Source: Nemophila menziesii (taxonomy: Eukaryota; Streptophyta; Magnoliopsida; Boraginales; Hydrophyllaceae). Taken from it: DNA of 64,000 nt. The stretch's first letter is position 1; the number at the start of each line of letters is the position of its first letter. This document shows, one piece after another, positions 57,501-64,000 of this stretch. Under the pieces are notes generated by a model. That model saw only the letters and a list, made by a program, of their open reading frames with translations. It searched no databases and was not told the origin of the DNA. The DNA is taken from NCBI GenBank assembly GCA_029959085.1, contig JARWIR010000001.1, positions 14,313,730 to 14,377,729 on the forward strand, written 5' to 3'. A program made the translations under genes and the position numbers.

Positions 57501-58746
57501 GAAAATATGGGAAATAGGTGCTTTACTCAGAATCGTGGCTTTGTTGTGATCCGCCTTGCATTTGGGTAATTTATCCTTTTTATGTTCGCAATAGTGCAAT
57601 TTTCGCATAATATAGGGACCTACCCTCAAAAAATATATATAGACCTATAGTGCATTTTTGCATAATATAGGAACCTATAGTGAGATTAACTAAAAAAACT
57701 ATAGACTTATAGTGCACTTATCTCGAAAAATAATTATTTTAGGGACTCTGTGCAAGTGTTGCATAACATAGACACACATAATACAATCATCTAAAAAAAT
57801 GGTGAATCCCTTGCCCCCAACAAAAATGCCCTGAACAAGAATACTTAACATGTATACTGAAGGGGGATTTTGCAATATTCTTCAATTCCTGAGAGATATA
57901 TACAAAACTTTTGTTACATAGGGTTATATTTACCTATTTCGGGCAATACAGGGACTAATGGTGCAACTAATCAAGGTTTTATTAAAGGAAATAATTGTTT
58001 TGGATTAATATCTATTGCTTCTGACTTTTATAGGATTGTCTCTCAATTTTGGTGTAGCTTTATCACTTTTCCCCTCTACATTATTGTCACCCAGGTGAGT
58101 AACATTTAATCTAAGTAGTAATCTTTTCCCTCTCCTTTGTCATTCTTACATGAGAATTAACATTTTCTGGTCATTATCTTTGACGTTTTTGATAAAATGG
58201 TTTCTTATGTTGCAAATCTTCATTTTTAGTCCCTTAACTTCATGTTTGTGACACAAGCCTGTCTTCAATTTAACACACAAAATTCAACAAAGGACAAACA
58301 GTGTCACACAACAAGAAGTCAAAGGGAATTCAAAATGACGATATGCAACATACCTAACCATTTTATCAATTCATGTAAAAATAAGGGACCAGCACCGTAA
58401 TTTAATCTTGTTAAATTCAATCCTTTTCCTATAGATGGGTTCAACGTTTCAAAAATCCATTATTTCCGAAAATGTTAGAAAATCTCTTCACGGATGGCGA
58501 AGAAAGGTGAAGACAAATAGACATGGAGTAGCGTCAACATCAACCACGTCATTAGATTCCATGGTGAACGAGACAGACAACAACAATGGCACGCATAGAG
58601 GCGGCACTGAAATATCTGAAGTTGTTGCTGCCATAGTTTCGAATCAACATGTTTTAATGGAAAATATTCGACCAAGTGGTAATTATCATGATGGCAATGA
58701 TGAAAAAGGTAGTTCATACCTTCTCCGTCAAGAACCACAAACTTGA
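54505..58746 (+). CDS. MLO-family seven-transmembrane calmodulin-binding protein, 15 exons
   Basis: Exons: 54505-54621, 54762-54819, 55223-55440, 55522-55638, 55710-55770, 55886-55992, 56135-56209, 56634-56719, 56822-56871, 56980-57020, 57110-57283, 57364-57399, 57498-57565, 58034-58094, 58435-58746. All introns are GT-AG and phases agree, giving 526 aa without a break. Family landmarks: [10 protein letters not shown] at the N-terminus, [25 protein letters not shown] in the first loop, FYPC and LCPE cysteines, [65 protein letters not shown], and a calmodulin-binding helix [15 protein letters not shown] after the last membrane span. Members sit in the plasma membrane. Some are mildew susceptibility factors; others act in pollen tubes or roots, with calcium-channel activity reported. 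The clade cannot be fixed here. Length and exon number are normal, so it is probably functional. Confidence 0.95.
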
Positions 58747-59031
58747 ACGCTTTTATTTAGGAAGAAATTGTTCTGAGAGTTGAAACACGGAGGAGGAGAC
58801 TTAATATATATGAGGCGCGCCACTAAGAGAAAGTATAATATCGAGATTAGAGATAATATTTCTTCTTTTTCAATATTTGAGGCAAGATGTCTTTCTGAAA
58901 ATCACCTATTACTCTCTCTATGAGAAATAAGTGATAGCTCTAGTCTAGGTATCTTACGGGTCTTGGAGTCTCTGGGATGTGTTATGGCAAATTTATAATA
59001 TTCACAAGCCATCTATTTAAAATTGATAGTT
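58747..59031. other. 3' flank of MLO up to the copia element
   Basis: Contains the probable MLO 3' UTR. The copia element starts about 290 bases after the stop codon, so MLO transcripts may end before it or run into its 3' LTR antisense. Confidence 0.5.
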
Positions 59032-59036
59032 GCTAT
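59032..59036. repeat. Target site duplication GCTAT, left of copia element
   Basis: GCTAT here and at 63764-63768, directly outside the two LTRs. Confidence 0.85.
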
Positions 59037-59221
59037 TAATGAAGATAAGAGATATTTGATAAAATGTATATTTTGTATTATGTTTTGATTGTGTTTGACA
59101 GTACATTATATAGCAGTACAAAGAGAATATAATACACACACAATACATACAACTAACTATCTAACTGATTTTGTCATCTAGTGTAGTTGTATTTGCATCA
59201 CACTTTGTGTGTTGCTTATCA
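59037..59221 (-). repeat. Copia 3' LTR (185 bp)
   Basis: In element orientation it runs TGATAAGCAAC...CTTCATTA. With the GCTAT duplication as boundary the end is TA, not the usual CA. The polyprotein stop codon lies in this LTR. Confidence 0.88.
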
Positions 59222-62200
59222 TCCCCCCTCAAGCTAACCATCGTAAGAAGAGGAAGCTTGGAGATTAAGAAGGAGAAGGTAGCAACTGGAAGACCCTTAG
59301 TAAGAAGATCAGCAACTTGATTTGAAGTAGATACATGAACAAGCTTAAGCTCTTTGGATGTGACTTGTTCACGAACGAAATGAAAGTCAATGTCAATATG
59401 CCTTGTTCTAGAGTGAAACACCGGATTAGAAGCTAAGGCTATAGCTGAGAGATTATCACAAGCCAAAATTGGAGTTTCAACAGGCAGTTTTAAGTCTTTC
59501 AACAAATAAGAAATCCATTTCAATTCAGCTGAAACATAGGCTAAAGCTCGATATTCAGCTTCAGTTGAGGAGCGAGACACAGTGGTCTGTTTCTTGGAAC
59601 CCCATGATAAAAGATTAGAACCAAGCAAGATACAATAGCCGGTAGTGGAGCGCCGATCAAGAGTATCACTTGCCCAGTCAGAGTCTGAAAAAGCTCGAAG
59701 TTGAATTGGTGATTTTGTAAACGAAATGCTGTAATATATAGAACCCTTAACATAGCGAAGCAATCTCTTTAAGGACTCATAGTCAAGATTGCGAGGACTG
59801 TGCATATGTTGACACAATTGATTCACAGCAAACGCAATATCCGGCCTTGTAATTGTTAGATATTGAAGAGCACCAATCAAACTTCGAAAAAGATATGCAT
59901 TCTCAAATGGTTTGAGATCATGCACAGTTGGAACAAGATACTTATTTAATGAAGGGGTAGGAGAGGCCTTACATTCAAGCATACCAGCCTTAGATAAAAT
60001 TGATTTGGCATAAGTAGCTTGATTTACTAGAAAACCTGAATCATTCTTGATTATGTCTAACCCCAAAAAATAAGATACGTGTCCAAGGTCCTTCATAGCA
60101 AAACGTGACTTTAAAGCAAGTATAATAGAAGCTATAAGATCAGAATTAGCTCCTGTGATTAATAAATCATCAACATAAACTAAGACGATTGTCAAAGAAT
60201 CATTAGCACCTCGAATGAACATAGACGTATCAGCTGAACTTACAACAAAATTCTGAGCTAAGAGAAATGAAGTAAGCAACTGATACCAGGCTCGAGGAGC
60301 TTGCTTCAAACCATAAAGTGATCGATTAAGTTTACATACATAAGTAGGATTATCTGAGCTAACAAAGCCAAGTGGTTGAGTCATATAAACTTCTTCAGAT
60401 AGAGAGCCATGTAAAAAGGCATTTGATACATCTAATTGATGGATAGTCCAATCATAAGAAGCTGCAAGAGAAAATATTAAACGCACAGTTTGATGCTTAA
60501 CAACTGGGCTAAAAGTTTCATTGTAATCAATACCAAACTCTTGCAAGAAACCACGAGCTACCAAACGAGCTTTGTAGCGAGCAATTGATCCATCAGCATG
60601 TTTCTTAATACGAAATATCCATTTACATGTAATTGGAGTACGATTACATGGAGGTGGAACCAAATCCCAAGTCTTTTGACTTATAAGAGCATTATACTCT
60701 TCTTGCATTGCATTTTGCCAACATTGAAACTTTGAAGCCTCCTTATAAGAGGTAGGTTCAGAAATTTGGGGAGTAACTGACAAAGACTGACACTTATAAG
60801 AAGGTTTTAGCGAGCCAGTCTGTAACCGAGTGACCATATGGTGCTTAGGTGGAGGAGGAGGACTAGGAGAAGAAGAGGTGGATTGTGAAGACTCAGGTGA
60901 ATCTGGTGGAGTATAGTGACTCAGAGGTGATGATGACTCAGGTGGAGGAGGACTAACTGGACAGACAAAAGGATGGGATATAGAGTAAGGATTTATAGTG
61001 GTGTCAAAAATATCAATATAAGAAGAATGAGAGTCATCACTAGAATTTTGAAGACAACTTTGTGAGTCTTTGAAGGGAAAGGAATTTTCATTAAACAAGA
61101 CATGTCTAGAGATATATAACTTGTGAGAAGACAATGATAAACACTTGTAACCTTTTGAGGTATTACAATAACCTAAGAATAGACAAGGTTCAGATTTGGG
61201 AGACAATTTGTGAGGAGAGTAAGGCTTAAGCCATGGAAAACAAAGACAGCCAAACACTTTTAAATGAGAAAGAGAAGGAGAAGACTGAAATAAAGTTTGA
61301 AAAGGACTTGAATTATTTAACACAGGTGTGGGTAGAATGTTGATTAAATACACAGCAGTGGCCAAAGCATCAAGCCAATATTTAGGTGGTAAAGAGGCAT
61401 GTTTTAAAAGAGTACAAGTTGTCTCAATTAGGTGTCTATGCTTTCTCTCAGAGACACCATTCTGTTCAGGAGTATGAGGACAACTAGTTTGATGTATAAT
61501 ACCACAAGACTGAGTAAAAGATGCAAAGTCATGACTAATGTACTCACCACCATTGTCACTGCGTAGGGTCTTAATTTTGGTTTCAAATTGGGTTAAAACC
61601 ATATTGTAAAAGGATTTGAAAACTGAAAGCACATTAGACTTAAACTTGATAGGATAAACCCAAGTAAAACGAGAAAAATCATCAACAAAGATTACATAAT
61701 ATTTGAATAAGGAAGATTCAATTGGAGAAGGACCCCAAACATCACTGTGTATCAAATCAAATGACTTTGAACTACAAGATACAGAAAGATTAAAAGACTG
61801 TTTATGAGACTTAGACACAGCACAGTCAGTGCATTGAACTCCAAAGAAATCTAACTTAGTGTTGAGTAGAGAAGACATCTTGGAAGAAGCATAATGAGAA
61901 GGGTGCCCAAGTCTAAAATGCCACAGCTGGGCTAAAGATTTATTTGAAGTAGAGGAGAGACACTTGAAATTGACTTGACCAGATGGAGGACTTGACTTCA
62001 ACTGACCACCTAAGGGAAGAGAGTACAGCCCACCCCTACAAGGGCCCTGAAACAACAGATTATGTGTATGAATATCATGAATTGACACAGAATTAGAGGT
62101 AAAAGTAATAGTACAATTATTGTCTTGAGTGAATTTGGAAATAGACAATAGATTTGAGGTGATTTCAGGAACATGTAGAATAGAATTCAACTGAAAGACA

Positions 62201-63423
62201 CAAGAGGGAGTAGAGAACTTACTGTTACCAATGTTAGCAATTTGCAAGGCACTCCCATTACCAACTGAAACGGCATTAGCACCATTATAAGGTGTAGTAG
62301 TTTGAATCAATGAGGAGTCATGAGTAACATGACTATTAGCTCCAGAATCCAAGTACCAAAGTTCAGGATCATAAGAAGAAGTTGATGATGATGGTGATGA
62401 TGAAGGAGGTGGTGTTGATACAGAAGCTTGAGCAGTCAAAGCTACACGCTGAGCACGAGGAGAAGGAAATGTTGCAAAATCACTTCTATACCAACAGTCA
62501 ATGGCTGAATGGCCAAATTTAGCACATATTTGACAAGTAGGGACTGAGCCAAAGGGCTGAGATGCAGCTGAATTTGACGGTTGTCCCAAAATAGAGGGAC
62601 CTCTACCTGATCTACCTCTACCACGACCACGAAAACCAGAAGAAAAACCACGACCTCGAGAGTTATTCACATTATTTGAGTTATTCATAGACTGTGTAGG
62701 TGTTGAGGATTGAGAATTTGTGAAAAGTGCAGAGTGATTTGTGTTAACAACGCACGATTCTGACATTTTCATGTGTAATTCCTTCGAAACAAGTAAGCTA
62801 CCAAGCGAGTGAATACTTAGAGTGGACGATTGAGCATTAGAAATTCTAATACTCGATTTAAATTGGTTGTATTCAGCAGGTAATCCACGCAAGGTGTACA
62901 TTATAATGTCTTCTAGTGGTAGAGCAGATGCAGCTGTTTCTAAGCCATCACAAATTTCCTGAATCTCACTTAAATAAGCATTCATCGATCTCTCACCTTT
63001 TTGAATGTTACACAGCTTCATTTTTAATTGATGTACATGTGTACGACATTGTGAAACAAAAATCTCCTCTAGTTTATGCCAAACATCAAAAGCAGAAGTA
63101 AGTTTAACAACCTGAGATAAGATTGAAGGAATCATAGAGGCCATCAGCGAAACTTTGAGCTGTTGATCCTCAATAAGCCATGTTGTATATGTTGGGTTCG
63201 ATGAGTCTGGTTTTGGATTGACTCCATTAACGTGCGATAAGTAACCATGAGCTTCCAGAATAGCTTCAAGTTGAGCACGCCAGAGAACATAATTCGTGGA
63301 GTCGAGTTTGACTTGAACTAGGCTCGACCAGTTTTGGCGAAGAAGGAGCAAACCAGCAGGAATCGATGTGCTGGAAGAGATATTTGGGGATAAATTTTGA
63401 GAAGATGAAGAAGAATCTGTCAT
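59161..63423 (-). CDS. Copia gag-pol polyprotein, 1420 aa, intact
   Basis: Order of domains: gag (UBN2-type, about residues 60-200; FVSQCRTHVHQLKMKL), zinc knuckle CQICAKFGHSAIDC near 297, protease DSGANSH near 357, GAG_pre-integrase with LWHFRLGHPS near 500, integrase core (HSDVWGP, LRSDNGGEY, HTPEQNGVSERK), reverse transcriptase (WIFRIKKHADGSIARYKARL, QLDVSNAFLHG, catalytic YVDDLLITG near 1090) and RNase H (FSDSDWASD, SSTEAEYRALA, TRHIDIDFHFVRE). All catalytic motifs I can check are present. The end of the ORF runs over the purine tract and stops inside the 3' LTR, so the coding and replication signals overlap. The start at 63423 follows about 155 bases of leader from the LTR. Gene order protease-integrase-RT marks Ty1-copia. 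Confidence 0.95.
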   Translation of the reverse strand: MTDSSSSSQNLSPNISSSTSIPAGLLLLRQNWSSLVQVKLDSTNYVLWRAQLEAILEAHGYLSHVNGVNPKPDSSNPTYTTWLIEDQQLKVSLMASMIPSILSQVVKLTSAFDVWHKLEEIFVSQCRTHVHQLKMKLCNIQKGERSMNAYLSEIQEICDGLETAASALPLEDIIMYTLRGLPAEYNQFKSSIRISNAQSSTLSIHSLGSLLVSKELHMKMSESCVVNTNHSALFTNSQSSTPTQSMNNSNNVNNSRGRGFSSGFRGRGRGRSGRGPSILGQPSNSAASQPFGSVPTCQICAKFGHSAIDCWYRSDFATFPSPRAQRVALTAQASVSTPPPSSSPSSSTSSYDPELWYLDSGANSHVTHDSSLIQTTTPYNGANAVSVGNGSALQIANIGNSKFSTPSCVFQLNSILHVPEITSNLLSISKFTQDNNCTITFTSNSVSIHDIHTHNLLFQGPCRGGLYSLPLGGQLKSSPPSGQVNFKCLSSTSNKSLAQLWHFRLGHPSHYASSKMSSLLNTKLDFFGVQCTDCAVSKSHKQSFNLSVSCSSKSFDLIHSDVWGPSPIESSLFKYYVIFVDDFSRFTWVYPIKFKSNVLSVFKSFYNMVLTQFETKIKTLRSDNGGEYISHDFASFTQSCGIIHQTSCPHTPEQNGVSERKHRHLIETTCTLLKHASLPPKYWLDALATAVYLINILPTPVLNNSSPFQTLFQSSPSLSHLKVFGCLCFPWLKPYSPHKLSPKSEPCLFLGYCNTSKGYKCLSLSSHKLYISRHVLFNENSFPFKDSQSCLQNSSDDSHSSYIDIFDTTINPYSISHPFVCPVSPPPPESSSPLSHYTPPDSPESSQSTSSSPSPPPPPKHHMVTRLQTGSLKPSYKCQSLSVTPQISEPTSYKEASKFQCWQNAMQEEYNALISQKTWDLVPPPCNRTPITCKWIFRIKKHADGSIARYKARLVARGFLQEFGIDYNETFSPVVKHQTVRLIFSLAASYDWTIHQLDVSNAFLHGSLSEEVYMTQPLGFVSSDNPTYVCKLNRSLYGLKQAPRAWYQLLTSFLLAQNFVVSSADTSMFIRGANDSLTIVLVYVDDLLITGANSDLIASIILALKSRFAMKDLGHVSYFLGLDIIKNDSGFLVNQATYAKSILSKAGMLECKASPTPSLNKYLVPTVHDLKPFENAYLFRSLIGALQYLTITRPDIAFAVNQLCQHMHSPRNLDYESLKRLLRYVKGSIYYSISFTKSPIQLRAFSDSDWASDTLDRRSTTGYCILLGSNLLSWGSKKQTTVSRSSTEAEYRALAYVSAELKWISYLLKDLKLPVETPILACDNLSAIALASNPVFHSRTRHIDIDFHFVREQVTSKELKLVHVSTSNQVADLLTKGLPVATFSFLISKLPLLTMVSLRGDDKQHTKCDANTTTLDDKIS

Positions 63424-63578
63424 TATATGACTTATAAGTCAGTAGAAACAAAGAAGAAGAGAAAGAATTAAGCGGAAGAGAGTGAAGGAAAGCGAGGAGG
63501 AAAGCAATTCTATGCCATTAATGGCGAAAAAGAAGAACAGAATTTGCTTCCTATTTTACCCCTCTAGCTCTGATACCA

Positions 63579-63763
63579 TAATGAAGATAAGAGATATTTG
63601 ATAAAATGTATATTTTGTATTATGTTTTGATTGTGTTTGACAGTACATTATATAGCAGTACAAAGAGAATATAATACACACACAATACATACAACTAACT
63701 ATCTAACTGATTTTGTCATCTAGTGTAGTTGTATTTGCATCACACTTTGTGTGTTGCTTATCA
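63579..63763 (-). repeat. Copia 5' LTR (185 bp)
   Basis: Identical to the 3' LTR. TGGTATCAGAGC follows its inner end directly on the minus strand. Confidence 0.88.
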
Positions 63764-63768
63764 GCTAT
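63764..63768. repeat. Target site duplication GCTAT, right of copia element
   Basis: Partner of 59032-59036. Confidence 0.85.
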
Positions 63769-64000
63769 AGTAGTTCAAGTACTCGGATCGAATTTTACCT
63801 AAGTCAAATTATTCTATGAAGTAGTAAAAACCATTCATTACGTAGCATGATATGATTTCATTAATCATGGTTTTGTTTGAAGTGAATTATCGATCCATTA
63901 TATCCTTAAGCTAGCTCTACCGCTTCCTTAATTCATGTTGTTAATCAAAATTAAGTGGTATATATCATTATTCTTCTATTTAAATTACTTGAAAAGGGTG

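Larger units (their letters stand above)
59037..63763 (-). mobile_element. Intact Ty1-copia retrotransposon, 4.7 kb
   Basis: Two LTRs of 185 bp (59037-59221 and 63579-63763) are identical at every base I compared. The duplication GCTAT flanks the element. The primer site TGGTATCAGAGC (initiator tRNA-Met type, minus strand) starts directly at the inner edge of the 5' LTR. The purine tract TTGAGGGGGGA abuts the 3' LTR. One open frame of 1420 codons fills the interior. All parts needed for autonomous movement are present, so the insertion is recent and the element may be active. Confidence 0.95.

Noticed and set aside
57870..58109. 79-codon open frame in the MLO region
   Set aside because: It is intron 13 read-through into exon 14; splice sites and phases place only 58034-58094 in the protein.

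Overview
The window is nuclear DNA of a flowering plant, almost certainly a eudicot: intron-rich genes, a thaumatin-like protein, an MLO protein, and plant-type LINE, Ty1-copia, Ty3-type and CACTA elements. The species cannot be named from the sequence. Only two host genes are supported: a thaumatin-like protein gene (14834-16078, +, 2 exons, about 303 aa) and a complete MLO-family gene (54505-58746, +, 15 exons, 526 aa). Nearly everything else is transposable-element DNA.

Layout: (1) 1-2223, the decayed 3' part of a LINE ending in an A-run. (2) 3163-14271, a full-length CACTA (En/Spm) transposon of 11.1 kb with TCA target duplications. It carries a six-exon tnpA/Transposase_24 gene, a TNP2 transposase gene, motif arrays at both ends and in the middle, and a 31-unit minisatellite. 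Its TNP2 gene is broken near codon 8 by a solo LTR (11394-12959, duplication CAACT). (3) 14272-16802, the thaumatin-like gene and flanks. (4) 16803 to about 42100, a nest: an RNase H-bearing LINE (LINE-B) whose ORF1 is split by a three-LTR array of a non-autonomous LTR retrotransposon (22441-41056, duplication TTACC). A second, nearly intact LINE (LINE-A, 27926-33308) sits in the left internal region of that array. (5) 42100-54500, a graveyard of related LTRs, Ty3 pol ends, a truncated LINE tail and unassigned AT-rich DNA. (6) The MLO gene. (7) 59037-63763, an intact Ty1-copia element with identical LTRs, opposite in orientation to MLO and starting about 290 bp past its stop codon.

The most informative structure is the three-LTR array. 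One 5-bp target duplication brackets the whole array, and the split LINE ORF1 reads in frame across the junction once the array is removed, so one insertion made it. The middle LTR is a mosaic: its left part carries the right LTR's variants and its right part the left LTR's variants. This is what unequal crossing-over between the two LTRs of one insertion produces.

Other points: a 46-nt terminal hairpin is kept at the same spacing in six LTR copies; a block of the CACTA terminal motif sits inside the element just upstream of the tnpA leader; the TNP2 stop codon lies inside the minisatellite; and the copia LTR appears to end in TA instead of CA. No CRISPR, rRNA or tRNA gene was seen; this is not a prokaryotic or organellar window.
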